From: Lycorma delicatula
Taxonomy: Eukaryota; Arthropoda; Insecta; Hemiptera; Fulgoridae
Length of the DNA stretch: 64,000 nt
Assembly: GCF_047948215.1 (NCBI RefSeq)
Contig: NC_134455.1
Coordinates: 103,939,995-104,003,994, forward strand
Direction: 5' to 3'
Part shown: positions 11,201-26,200 of the stretch, piece after piece
Position numbering within the stretch: position 1 is the first letter of the stretch
How the letters are laid out: every line of letters begins with the position of its first letter
The notes under the pieces: model-generated
Database searches by the model: none
Told to the model about the DNA's origin: nothing
What the model saw: only the letters and a program-made list of their open reading frames with translations
Program-made: the position numbers and the translations under genes

Positions 11201-14200
11201 TCAGTGGACAGTTTATATAAATAATATCTAAAACAATTGTAAAGGTATGAGTAAGAGGTACAAGAAATCAAATAAGACATTCTCTATAACACTGCCAGAA
11301 TCAACATTTTGCTTAACTGTAAAATAGATATTACTGAATATTGAAATATTTTTGTAGTAAAATAAATATTATAACTTAATGCAGTGAATCTAATAAACAG
11401 CTGGAGGAAGTAATCTTTTTTTCAATTAATTGTCAATTTTTGACTGCTTAGGTGGAAATGCTTTCAGTTTTTCAAGTGGTATTGAATACTTAAAGAAGAA
11501 TTTTCAATAGCTCATCAACGTGAGCCAACTGGATCACAGCTCTATCCTAGACAACATGTATATAAAAATTTCAAATGAAGTTCATATCAATTATATGCAG
11601 AAAAAAATGGTTTTACTCATTACCTCTAATAATACAAACATTTATTATATTCAAAGATTATTTTGCAAGCAGTTATCTCTCAGACAGAATTATGATATTT
11701 ACATTCTTGTTTGACTGAGATATAAAATTATAATATACATGAGAATTTCAGTAGGAGAGAAAAGTTCCAAATTTACTGTCATGTAATGTTACTGTTAGTC
11801 AGTTTTAAGATTCTTCATTATTTCAGTGTTTTACCTTTAATATTTTAAGAGTTATCATAGTCTGTTATCAAAAATTCAGTTGCATTAATTTTCAGTTTTC
11901 AATTCATAATCTGATTTACTGTTTTGAGTATTATTTTTGGACATATTTTATGTGATTTACTGAACAGTAGTATAAAAATAAGAAATCATGCGTTGGTACT
12001 AATAGTAGAAATAGTGATGTAAAAACTCACACTTGAAATGAGGTAATGCCACTGGATGACAAGATAAATGTATATTTTAGAGCAAGGAATGTTGGAGTTA
12101 CTAATAATAACCCACCATTTAGCTGCTCTCCTATTACGTAGTTTATTTTTAGTAAGTCATTTGTTTGGTGTTCCAAATAGTTTAGAATTTTATATAACCG
12201 TTACACCTGGTAGTAACTATCAAAACATGTTCTATAGAATGTATACTTCAGATTACATTTCAATTTGAATCTAATGGGAAATATTTGTTTTGAAAGTTTT
12301 AACTTTTTTATTTTTTAACCTTCTCTATTCTAGCAAACTTAAAATCACAGTAAAATAGATCATAAGATTCAAGAAGTTTGAAATTTATTACAACAACTTA
12401 AGACTTATTGTTAGTAACAGTTATGCTAAAAGAAGCATCTGCAAACATTAATAATTAGGTCTACCAACAAAATTTTATCATAATTAGTTTAGAATTAAAA
12501 TTTAGAAGAGAACAACTTATTAAATGTCTAAAATTGACTCAGAAAATGTAAAATTATTGAAGTTATAAAAATTAAACTTAAAAAATAATTATAGATAAAT
12601 TTTTATCTGTACAAAATCATTTTATGATAAATGTTAAGAATTCAAAATTTTCAACAGAACTTTAATAAATATTTTCAAATTTCATCAATCTCCCAAAGAG
12701 ATTGTTACTTTTGGCATGACAGATCTACAACACAATTTCTCTTTTTTAAATTCCAAACCGGCTAGCAAAATTTCAAAGAGTAATCAAAACACTATTTTTG
12801 CTTACCATATTTTCAATGACCTACCAACTTCCTATGAGAATTATGCAATTGGAATTGTTTCAACATAATAATCACACTATTTCTTAAAAAGTAAAGATGT
12901 TAAAATTATGAATACTATCAATGCTTTTTTAGCAAGTCACTCAAACCGCATCAGCAACTTAAATATAGAACCACAGAATTTCTGCCTTTCTAATTTTCTT
13001 AAAAGTTATTGGGTATTAATAGTTATTGAATGTTCACGAGCTTGTTGAAGTCTACAAGTTAGACCTCACTACAAAGTCTAATGCTCATTATGTATCATAA
13101 TTGCAAATACTTCAACTTGCTTGTGAAGATCAAGTGACCCACAAAAAATCCTTCAAAACTGGTATTTCTCTTTTATAAAACTAGCATGCTATATGCAATA
13201 CAAACAGAGGTACATGATATGATTACTTATATTTTTATTTAACTAATTACATTGCAGTTAATTTTTATAAAAGAAAAATACCAGCTTTGAGAAATTTAAA
13301 ACATTATTTATTATTTATAAAAATTGTCCAACAAAATAAATTTATTTATTTAATATTAACAATACTAAACAGAATCTCCATTTTATGCACAATACAAACA
13401 AACTGAAATACAAAAAAAACTACTTACATTTTTACTCATCTTCAACTTATTAATATTGTCAAAACACTTCTTAAAATGAGGTTGAACTTTTTCAGGATTC
13501 TTGGAATTGCCCAGAATTTCAAGTAAATCATCATTAGAAATAAAATAGAATCGTGGAAATATCTGCCGTTTAGTTTCAAGATAACTTTCTAAAGCTCGTT
13601 GTATTTTTTCTAATTTTTCATCTAATTTTCCCAGTTTTCCATATAAACCTGAAAAAAAACCACTATTTTATGTATATATGTTTCAAAACACTAAATCTAT
13701 TTGTATTTTTCAATGGAAATATTTCAATCATTTATGCATTTATCTGTAAATATTAGTTTTGTTAAATTATTTCAGTAGTATTACTGACTGATATTTCTAA
13801 GTACTTTATTTTGAACAACAATGACACTACACTTGTTTAAATATAACTTCCAACAATTGAAGTAGTACACTGGAGGAAATAATAATTTTGTCAATTTTCA
13901 AATAAAAAATTTTGTTAAACTTCAGCAAAAGGAAGGAGTTCCTCATTTTGGTCAATGTATATATATTTTTTTATTTTTATGTTCAAACCTTACCTTTTCA
14001 GTAAATGGAATGAGTTCAATGTCTTTTTATTTCATACAGAATGTTCCTTGGATGGTCCCAATGTAAACTTTTTCAGAATAATTCAAGTAGATTTTTTAAC
14101 AAAAAATTACTTTGTATTTTTGTTTTTGAGATATTTTTCACGTTTTGTCATCATTAATGATTAGTATTTGATTACTGTAGCTTACCAATATCTTGTCTAA

Positions 14201-17200
14201 TATAATTTTAAAATTAAAAGTATTTTTACATGAAAATTTAAGAAAGTTAATTGGAAATCTCAGGGTAAAAATATATCAAGAATTTCCACATTCCAAAAAC
14301 CTAGCTGATTCTCAATAGTAGTCTTTACATTGTTTCTTTGTCTTTCTTATTTTTTTTATTGTCATGCAGTTTTTTGCCTTTGTGTTTCTTTCAAGTACAG
14401 CAATTATTCATATAATCAATAGCTTTTGTTGGCCAACCAAATTTTAAACAATAATAATTAAAAATTTTAAGGTATAATAACCTAAAAATCTGACTAAAAA
14501 CTATATTTTAAATTCTTTGAAGTTTGACTTTTTGAAGACTAAACCAAATTAGAGTCACTATGTTAATAGTATTTTGTTCTAGTTTGGTAAAGATTTATAA
14601 AATCAAAATTTCATGAAAAGCAGAAACAGTAATATATATTTTTCAGTTTTCTCAGGGCAATTTTTTTGAAGTTATTGTTTTTTTTGGAAACCATGTTTTA
14701 TGGGTATTAATGGGTGAAAAACGCTTCCACATTATCATCACCCAGACATGATGTATTTGTTGTAATAAACAAAGATATATAGATATATCACATTATATAT
14801 ATATATATATATCTTAATTAACGTAAAAAAATAACCCCTTGCTTTACTGCAATTGGCAAGAATAGCTGAAACTCGCTACAGTAATTCAAATACTTGAATG
14901 CAAACTGACGGTCCTAAGAAAACGTAAAACGTATGATATTAACATTACATTAACCCCTTGAATAGTTCGCATGTTAATCCCTTTTCTTTCTTTTTCCTGT
15001 TTATCCTCCGGGAATTACCATTCAGGTATTACTTCAGAGGATGAATGAGGATAATATCTACGAATGTAAATGACGTGTGTTGTCTCGTACAGTCTCAGTT
15101 CGACCATTCCTGAGATGTGTGGTTAATTGAAACCCAACCACCAAACACCGGTATCCATGATCTAGTATTCAAATCCGTGTAAAAATTACTGCCTTTACTA
15201 GGACTTGAACGCTGGAACTCTCGACTTTCAAATCAGCTGATTTTGGAAGACACATTCACCACTAGACCAACCAGTTGGGTTCGTATGTTAGCCCCTGGGT
15301 TAAATTTCCGATGCAATGCCGCATAACAGATACAATCCACAAAGATGTAATGCACTGTTAGTTGGCAGTCGCAGTGAGCACAAAGGGGGGATTTTGCGTC
15401 ATCAGATATCCATGAGTGATCGTAGTGTGCTCTCTTCGCAAACGTGAAGTAATAACCTCCTCGACAGCTATGTTTGCATGAGGAGCTTCTTAATTGGGCA
15501 AAATTTATTGTTAATGGTATTATCCTATTCACTTTACCACTCATTGTGAATAATCCTCTTCACGAAACTGACAAGATTATTTGAAGCTACGCGCTTGGTA
15601 AAAGTAGACTGAAAACAAGCCTCTTTTGCGTCAATCTGTGCGCTCATTACCTGAAATTCCTATGTATTACGTCTAGTCATTTGCGAAATTTGATATTACG
15701 TCTAGTCATTTTGCACATTCAATCTCACAGAAAACAGGGAGTCAGGAGTAAACATCACTAACCGCCTGTAATGTATTCATGGAATCATAGCAAACATGTA
15801 CATGTCGAATTGTTGGCCTAATTATACTTAAGGCAATATTAAAAGCAAAAAGCTCCACAATCAAAATATTGGAGATGCTGTGGAGGAACATGTATGTTCT
15901 GCTGTTTACCACTAAAGCACAACCAACAGAATTAATGTTTTTAGAGCCGTCCATATAAAATGTAACATTCAAGATTCATGCTATTTATAATATAAAATTT
16001 ATTTTGCAGAGTAATCGGATTTGTGTCTTTATATTATATTAACAAAGATCAAAGCAGTAATTAACGAGAAAAGGCCGCCAGGAGGGTTAATAAAATGGAG
16101 CAATAGTAAGGACTAGAGATAATTGTATATTTAGTGCTGAGAAAAGGCGATGAGCTCTGATCCTAGAGGAACAGTAGATCATGCCTGTTATTATTATCGA
16201 ATCAGTTGGTTAGAAAATATCGCATCAAACATGGGATGATTTCTTTGCGCTTTAATGCGAGCTACTTAAGTGCAGATCATTTGATATCATCTATTCGAAA
16301 GTGATTGATCACCACTTTCCACCAGTAGATGTACAACAGGGCCTGAACAAAAAGCACTTGTAGAAGACGGATGAATGAATGAATGTACGGAATGTAGCAT
16401 TCTAAGAGCGGTAGACCTAGCGGACGAATAAGCCACACAGCTGTTGTCCAAGCGGGAATAGACTAGAGCTTGGTAGAAACACAATATGCATACTCGATCG
16501 TGTATGTATGTTCGAATATGTAATACTCCCATCAAGTATTACATGTCCAACATTTTTAAACATTTTACCTTCATCCAGTTCCTTTAAATGTGTTACCCAC
16601 GGTAGTCGTTGGTCGTGTGAATGCTTCAAGTGGTTCACTATGTAAACACAATGAAGGACAGTATCTTCCTCAAGTGTGAAAAACAGACGCATTTAGTTTT
16701 CTTCGGAGAAAACGTGAATCCAGTCGTTTTACACCACGATTCTAAACGGGTTATTGTATTTTGGAGCAGCCTCTCCCTAGCAGCTAAAGTTCTAGATGTA
16801 ACGTAAATTGAGAAATTATCAACAAACAAAGAACACATAACGGGTTTTCACACTCACTTTTTTTTACTATTTATGGCTACCGCAAATAAGGTAACACTTA
16901 GGACACTTCCCTGTGGTATTCAGTTTTCTAGTGTGAAAGTAATTCCAAAGTAAAGTAAGTAGTCCAAAAGTAACTCCAAAAGGACCGACTGCTGAAAAAC
17001 CCGTGATAAATGCAAGGAGATTTCCTTGTATATCTATCCAATTGATGAAGTGTATTTAGCATTCCTTTCCTCAAAGCTGTGTCATATGCCTTTTTCAAAT
17101 CGAAAAATACCTCAACCAGGTGTTGGCGAAGTAGAAAGGTGTTTTGAATAACAGATTCCAGGGCTGCTACATGATCGACAGCTGAATCCGCATTGTTCGG

Positions 17201-20200
17201 AGACAATTTCTCTCAAGGTATCACACTAGGTGACGGTTTATCATACAATCTATCTACTTGCACAAGGCAGTGGTCAAGGATATAGGACAATAACTGGAAG
17301 GGCATGATTTATCTTTGATGTCATAATGCATTATTCGGGAGGTGAGATAGCATACAGAACCTGACATTATCATTTCTACGGAAAGTGTCACAGGAATTTT
17401 TCAACCCATACCTTAGTCATCAAGCGAAAAAGGAATTTTTAATTCATTTTGCAAATCTTTGATAATAAAAGGCATACTTTCTACCTGCAACTTATATTTC
17501 ATAAACTGAGGACAATAGGATGATGATAGTGAAATTTATCTAAAGGTGTAACCAAATGTGTTCACCACATCAATTGGTGCGGTAATGAGAACGCCGTTGG
17601 TTTCTAGTCCAATCGGGGGTGGAGATTGTCTTGATCCACACACGACCCGTACCTTCTCCAAACAACCGATGATGGAGTTGTCTGAGAAATGATATCGACA
17701 TTGTTCAGCCATGATTTCCGCTTCCCAACCCCGTAGGGGGAAGATACCTTTTGATGTTACCGGTCGCTACACCACCCCCTCTGTCCCGAGCCCTGAGGGG
17801 CTTTACCGGAGGTAGTCTTTAGACCCTGTAACTGATTACATCTCACAGTCATCAACCAGGACTCGGTCAGGATGCCACCGATGTAAATGCCTCGGCAGAA
17901 ATTTGCATCAGTAAAATACATATCAAATTTCACCTTCACGTAGGCCTCAAACGGACATCTTCACATCCAAACTAACATGATTCCCTCCAACTAATTGATC
18001 AAAAACGCGAACACTGCGCCTAGTCCTGATTTGAGAGCACCGTTTGTGACTGAATGCCTCAGAAAACGAACGAATTGAAAGTTAAATCAATGCTATACTC
18101 ATACCAATCAAGATTATGCCTTACACAACATAGAAATTCAGACCTACACCCAAATAAGTCGACCAATTTAGGTCACCTAACAAGGGGAATGTAACCTCAT
18201 TCCGGTCCATTCACATCTCAAGTCCGCAGGATATATCATCCTATGGACTTAGATGAATCTCCTGCAGACACAGTATTAAAGGATTTTTCTTCCTATAGAA
18301 GGAATAGTATTTGTAGCCATAGGAAAATTTATTTCCTGTAACATATAAAAACTCTGCGTGCAAACTATTTATCAAATATTATCTGGTTTTTATTTTTTAA
18401 TCTTATGATATTTAAGAAGTTCTCGTCTCTTATATCCTTATAGAAATCTCGAGATGGTGGAAGGAATTTGGAAACTCAGGAGGTCAGTGATGCCATACCA
18501 GGTAATGATGTTTTATCAGATCCCTTCACAGGGATCTTGGTTGTAATTGATGCAGCAGGAACTTTTTGTGATGGTATAACAACGACATGGAGTTAGATGA
18601 ACCACCATCAGTTTTTTAAGCAGAAGTTACCTTCTTGCCAGAGCTCAATGCTGTAATTGCAGCTGTGAGGGTCTTTACTTGTTCTGATAATACTTGGACT
18701 AATTTGGTCTGTTCTTTACATGATATATATTTGTTTGCTTTTGTACATTGCTGGAAAGAGCCTGGACAAAACTAACATCGGCCTGTACAGGATTCCTCAT
18801 GTTGAGGGATTTTCTGAATTCACAACGCGCCATAGGAAATGACACTTCAATCTCTATAGTGGAGTGGTAGCATCTCAGCCATTCATGCAGAGGTCCTGGG
18901 TTTGAATCAAGGTTAGGCATGGCATTTTTCATATGCTACAAATTTCTATTCTCATCGGGCAAAATGACCGAAGTAGAGGATGCCCATCATTTCACAAAAA
19001 AGAATAATCCTTATTATCGCCTGTTCTTCCTTATAAATGGGACATTCCAAGACCTTGCCAAATGAAAACCCTTACATTTTTACACATTTTCCAGCTTCAG
19101 TACATGCGTTATCATGTCCTGCACAGCTGCAATGTACACAAACTTGTTCCTTTGTGCAACCAGTTTTGGTATGATCAAATCCCTGACACTGGAAACAGCT
19201 TCTGGGGTTTGGTATATATTGTTGCACACAGACAAGACAGGTAGTTTATTTTTATTCATTCAGGGACTGTCGGAATAGTAAAGGTTATAATCAGAGAAGA
19301 TGCTGGTACATCAATTCCATTCTCCTTCCTCATTACCTTCTGAACAGAAGTGACAGCAGGGACAGTTCCTCTGTTATTTCTGAGAGTTCAGTTCCAGCCA
19401 AGTAACGACAAAAGATAACCCCCTAGTTGGAATTTAAGGTATAATGTGGTTCCACCATCACCTTGTCCTTCCCTATGAACCTAAGGGCCAGTAGCTTCCA
19501 ACTCTGTTCGTCATCAGTTACCTCAATCAACAGGACACCACTCCTATTTTTTAATTGATTTTACAGATCCACATGCTGTAACAATGCACTTGTGTATTAA
19601 GAAAGGTGAAACCTTTGCAAATGATTTACCTTCTTCCTTATATTTCACTACATTAAAACGTATTATTCATGTTTTAGCATTCATTGTGTTATTTCTCTTT
19701 ATCATCATCACCAGACACATTCCCAACTGATGTTGGTCAAAGTCTCCTTAAGCTCCCGTGTTTGATGGTTTTTTTTTCAATTGGACCATCAACCACCGTG
19801 GTTCCCATGAATACCTGCGATATAATGGACCACTTGCAGAGCGCATGCATACGGGAGCTAGAGCTAAATACAACTAGGTTTGCCCAAGTGCCCAGAGGAC
19901 ATTGTTAGAGCCATCCACCCTTCAGCATAGTAGCGTCCACTTTGGGTTATGGTTGTTCAGTTTCATGTCCTCCTTATAATTTATAAACAAACTATGTAAC
20001 TCTTTACTATGTTAAGTTATGTTAAGTTTAGTTCAACAGCTGTTTTATAATGTATTTATTTCTTCTTGATAATGCTATTTTTAAAGTAGTTTTCATTTAA
20101 GTTGTTATTAAAGTAAATTTTCTCTCTCTTCTAAAATGTTGTTACAGTAAAATCATTTTCTTTAAAAATATTTAAGTTCAATAAAAGATGTCTTAATGGT

Positions 20201-23200
20201 TAAATCAATGCTATTTAAAATGTAACTTAAAAACATGAATCTAAATAAATACTTAAATATAATACTTCAAATATAAATATTGTACATTATATACTGATTA
20301 ATCTCAATAATGTGAACAAATGTAGCTACGAATACAATAATAAAATAAATGAGTTATATCTAAATCTGTAATAAAATGTATATATTATAAAAATATAATT
20401 GAATACATTAACAAAGTATTTATTGAAGATATTATTGATCCAGCGGCATAAGTTTTGAATACTGGAAAGTGGATTTAGGTACAATTATTCGAACAACAGT
20501 TGCATTGCATAAGGAGTTGTAATGCCACCAGGTATAAGTATAAGAAGAACTTCTGAAGATGTGTACTGTGTAATCGTATATGTTGTAATTTGTGTAGTGT
20601 TCTTGGTGTAGTTACTACACCGTAGTATATAAAGTGTTCTGGAGCTAGTGGGAAGAAAAGATGCAGAGGGTAGGGCTGTGGGGCTGTGTATTAATATTCA
20701 GTCTAGTTTAATAAGTTAACAACAAATTTAATTAATCAGAAGGAATAATTTCAAAAAAGATAATTTCAAGTTTCTTTATGATTACGTGCAGCAAACTGCA
20801 TAAAAAAAACTAAGGCAGACCTGAAGAGGAGTTTCAATAAAAAATTTTAAACAGATAATCTTCAATTTCATATTCTAATTTACATTTGAAAAAGAGAATA
20901 GTAAAATCTTTGGTGGGGTATCATATGTAAAGACTCAATTATTGATCAATGTTTTCATATTTCTGTTTGTATAAACAAAGAATGATGAAGTGTCTGTACA
21001 TACAAAGTATGAAACAATTAATTTTGTTTCATTGAAGGAAGTGAAGGAAGCTTAATGATGTACATAAAGGAAGCTTATTAATTCATATCATTCCGAGACC
21101 TGATATTTAAGTCCTGGTATATCTGTACACATAAAATTTGCATCACTACTTATAAGTAATGAAAATTATGCCTATACATATAAACATTCTTCATTCACTT
21201 TCTCCAGTAATTTTTTGGTAATCTTCTATTCATATTTAACAAGCAGTTTGTTTCTTAGTGCTAATTTCAAGTTATCATAATATTTCATAAAGTTTAGGAT
21301 TCTTCAGTGGTCCAATTTTGATTCTCACTTATTTATTATATTCATAATAAACCAAACATGCACTGGGAACTTGTGTTTAATGATAAATTCAAATCCACAT
21401 TGATTCTAATTATTTTTAATTACTGTAAAATACAGGAAAAAATTGTTGGCTGTGATTCTGAAATTATATTTTCATAGAATGATAGGAGTTAATAAAGTAT
21501 TTTTTGAAATATTTTTCTAATGCGTAAACAAATACTTTATATTACAATAAACGCTAACAGTCGTAATTATTCATTTTTTTTCCTTTCAATTTTTGTTTTA
21601 TAATTTCTATTTCATTTGTGTTAATTTTGTTCTTTTTGTATATTATATAAATTTAAAATAATTTATTTATTTATTTTTCTATTTGATAATAAAAATTATA
21701 TATAACCTTGTAAATTCAGATTTCTTTCAGTATAACATCAAATAAATAAACAAATAAGATTAATCCAGTTATTCCCTGTCTTTTCACAGGGAAGAAGACA
21801 TTTTTATAGAGATATGGAATTATGTTTCTATAAAAAAAAAGATATTTTCAAGGCATGCTTCATGATATTTTACATCAAAGTTAATCTCTATGAGAAGAAA
21901 ATAAATTAAATTTTAAATTATTAAAATTAATTTTAATCGTATCCCAAGTATATGTTCTTTGTTAGGATACCTGGATAATGAGCAACTTTAAATGCATAAT
22001 TGTCTTCATTCATTCTGCATGTCAATTCACGCCACTCGTGAAGTACTGAATCAAAGTCACTGGCTTCTTTAGGCAGCTGTTTCCTGATATCTTCACCAAG
22101 AAATATATTCTATAATGTTTGAAAAGAAATAAGAAGTTGAATGAAATATAATAAAATAATTATTTAAGCAGTAATTCTGTAATGTTAATCTGTAATATAA
22201 ATAAACGTGTGAAAAGTTTTCATAATCATATGTAGCACATTTAGAAGACTTAATTTTTGGAAGAGAAAAGAGAAGTAGAAACAAAACTTACAAGCAAATT
22301 TTTGTACAAATTGGTAATACTACAACAGAAAAATATATCTAACCTATTTACATGCTAGATTCAATAGAAAATTCATAAAGAACTCCAAAATTAAAAATTT
22401 TAATTTTTTTTAATGAAAGAGTAATCTAATCCACTCACAGATCCTAACATAATATTAAATTACTACAATAAGGATATGAAATATAATAAAAACTGGACTA
22501 TGAAAAAACCACTTTAATAACGTCTATATATTTATAACTATTTGAGAGTTTCAGAGACACAACAAACACATCATCTAAACACATCCTCCCTCTTGGCATA
22601 ATCTGCTGAATAGGATTCCTTGAATACATGATGTGAATGAATTAGGTTATGAGAGTATAAAATATGTCTTCCTTCTGGCAAATACAACCTCTCTGATTTA
22701 GTGCATGGATCAGGGAGTGATTGAAGATTTGAAGCGTCAGTACCAGAAAATATTTCTTAAAAACTATATTTCTCATGATATGGTTTCAAATTTGGAAGCA
22801 TTTTGGAAAAAAATACACAATCACACATGCAACTTCAACATTACTGGTGCATGGAATAAAGTTTTAAATCAAATATTACCTCAAAGCTGGAACAAAATAC
22901 GGCCATCGGGTGCAGTGAATGAAAGGAACAGTCATCAAAAGAAACAACTGCTTCAAGTTGTTTCAAAGAAACAACAATTTCTCGAATATGCAATGTTTTT
23001 CAAACAGAACAGGGTGATGTAAATGACAAGCTGAATATAGATAGCTAGGATTTGGGATATGAAATTTTGAATGACAATAAGATAATAGAATGAGTAATGA
23101 ATAAGGATGTAAATAATCAAGAAGCTGATGATGATGACAAAGAAGTCATTTTAAATTTGAGAATTTAAAAAAATCAAATCTCAAACAATTCATCTCAAAC

Positions 23201-26200
23201 AAGTAGAGGAAATGTTAACAAGTATATTACTGAATGTATGAACAGCAAAATGAGGCAGAAATTTCAAAATTATTAGCAATACTAAAGCAAAATTACTATT
23301 AGCAAAATTAGTGTGCAACTTAAAAAAATAGTTCAAAAAATGATCACACAATTTTTTAAGAATTAATACTCATAGAAAAACAAAATACAGTATTTTTAAA
23401 ATTCTTTCAAGATTTAAAGTAAAGTACAGTAAATACATATGTTGGTATGTACTATAAGTTACATACAATATTTTTTAAAAAGGTTTGTAAAAATGAATGT
23501 TTTCCAAAAATTTTATGTGTAACTACTTTATTTAAGTTTTTGTCGTTTTTTTTTAGAGATTAGAAGTTATGTATTAGATTTTTCAATTAAAATTTTAAAA
23601 ACAGTACTTATAAATGTATTCTAGTTACTTTTCCTGAAATTTTCTATAATTCGTCACCCTCCCGGTCCTGTATATGACAAATTATTGAGTTATATTTAAT
23701 TATTCTAACAAAATATTAGAATAATTAAATATTTACTAATTTTTACAATTTTTATCAATATTTTTTAAATATTTATTGTAACAGAATGTCCTCACAAGAT
23801 GTCCTTACTTATGAACAATGTATCACACATGAGTAATGATTGCCTGTAAATAAGATGATATATTCCTTAAACAAAAGCTTGAGAAGCAAAAAGCTACACC
23901 CGATAAACACTATCATAAAAGTTAAGACACATTAGAAAGTCAAAGGTATAATTTCTTAAAGGGTTTTACAGTTCTTTCAGTAGTTGTTTAAGATTAAAAA
24001 CTAATTATAGTTGATATGACTAAAAAACAAATTTGAAAATAATTAATTTAGGTTTAATTAAGGCTAAAATGAAAAGAAATCCACACCTGTATTGCCTGAG
24101 GAAATGTTTTAAATGGTTTTCCATTTTTTTTAAATCATGATGTGTCTACAATAGGTAAAATAGATCCCCAATTAGACCTCTGAATAGCGGGAGAAAATGT
24201 TACCTGAAGGTGTAGAAATCAAGGCATTCTTTAAGACAGACAGTGAAAAGTGGAAGCTCAGCAAGTAATACTGTAGGATAGAAAATTTAAAGCAAGAAAT
24301 TGGCAGGTTAGAGAGATTAATTAGAAATAAGTAAAACGTAAGATAAGATATCTGGTCCAGGAATCATAGGATGTAATACAATGAGGATGACAAGCAGCAG
24401 TGAATGAATTATTATAGTCAATATGACAATTTGATTGTTAAAGAAAATTGAAAAAAAGGAAAATGGACTGTACCAGCTGGGTCAGAGAAATGGAAAAGGA
24501 ACTAGACTTTCAGAACTTTGCTTTAAATGATTACAGGAAGATCAGATAATTATGCAATATTAATTTCAGTCAAATCATCGATAATATTGTTAATTCAGTA
24601 TATTATATCTTTGTAGTACATTGCGGCTGAAACTAAATGTTCCTTCTGCACAACTCTGCATCAGGAAGCTGCAGAAGGTCTTGGCAAATAGTGATTTGTC
24701 CACAAAAATCACATGTAATCCCATGTTAAATTTTAAGAGCTGATAAATCAGTTTTTGTAACTTCTTCAAGGTTTACCTCAGAATTTAATTTAATTGATCT
24801 AGGTGATTCTCATCATCATTCAATGGTTCTACTAACAAATGATAATGCAATTGTGCGAGCATCTTTCTATTTCCTCAATTTTTATTGTATTTATAAAACA
24901 TTAAACATTACATTTGTAAAACAGATTAGTTTGAACAGAAAATTTGATTCAAGATTAACATAATTCTATCTTATACAATAGTGTATCTTTTATTGGTATT
25001 TTATTATTATTCTTTTTACTAAACTTAATTATTAAGAGGGATACACTAAATATTAATCACTCACTACCTGGTGGGTTATGTAAATGAGAATTTTACTTTC
25101 ATGACTGTTCTCCAGGGAGCTAACCATATACCATAATAACAACTCTTTATATTGCATGCAAATATGTCTAATGTGCCTTCAACACTGCTATACTGTGCAC
25201 AGCTTGTTCATAGCTACCTTGAAGATATTGAGTGTCTTAATATCATACATAAAGGTAAATTTAATGTGGCCATATTTTATACACATAGTAGCCAAAGTGT
25301 TGGGGCAGGAGACTATATACAGAAAAGGTTGGTAGACAATTGTGGGTAACAATAGAACGATGAACCAACAATATTTAGAATTAATGGAAGTATAAATATT
25401 CATAATGAAATTAAAAAATATATATATATAAGTTCATTTGAAACAAAATAAAAGTTAAACAGTAAAGAATTAGAAGAATGTAGACGTGAGGTTAAGAAAA
25501 GTGTTTTCTGGAAAAGTAGATGTAGCAGACAGAAAAATAAGGGAAACTGTGGTGGGGGGGGGGGAATGAACCTGAATTACATTAATAAAAGAGGAGTGAA
25601 TAGAAAATTTGCGAGAAGTAGAGGTAAAAGTGCTAGCAGGTGGCAACGGCCTTTTGGAGGAGCTAATGATAACAAAGGAGATTATTTAAAAATCAGTAAA
25701 AATAAGGCAGCATAGATAAATGATGCACCTTAATACTTGTACAATTATGTTGAATAGGAAAGGCAGGATTGGAAATACTACATATACTGGTATGTATTGA
25801 ATGATTCTGGAGAAATAACATACTAGGGGATTAGAAAATGTGTTACTACTATAGCAAAGAAAGTAAAAGCACTTAAACATAGTTGTAATACACATGTACT
25901 ATTTGCTAACCCTTGCAGCATCTCAGTCTAAGAAAATACTCATTAGGATAGTTTACAGGCATAAGAGGAACAAGGCCACATAAATGGCATTAATAGATCT
26001 GGAGAAGGCAATTGATGAATAAAATGTTGAAAATTTTATGTATTGAAATAAATAACATTTATACAGAGTAAATCACGAAGTACTCCTGGGACCTTCATAA
26101 CCTATTCCAATCACTAATTCTGCTCCTTAATTAATGTCCTAAAAATTTCAGTACGACTTCATTTCACCAGGGTAGCTGAAATCTGAGTGAACCTTTCACT

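Larger units (their letters stand above)
14886..19950 (-). mobile_element. I-clade non-LTR retrotransposon, near full length, interrupted and dead
   Basis: Read on the minus strand: 5' region about 19950-19690, gag with zinc knuckles 19690-19070, endonuclease relic 18330-18060, reverse transcriptase 17206-16600, RNase H 15972-15742, C-terminal domain 15544-15297. After the SINE-1 insertion the last codons run to a TGA at 14888-14886. The RNase H domain together with a gag of the 'PNP..CFQCQ.F.H....C' type points to the I/Nimb group. Three foreign pieces sit inside: SINE-1 (14983-15278), a copy A/B family 3' end (about 17720-17960) and SINE-2 (about 18857-18985). Numerous stops show it is old. 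Confidence 0.8.
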
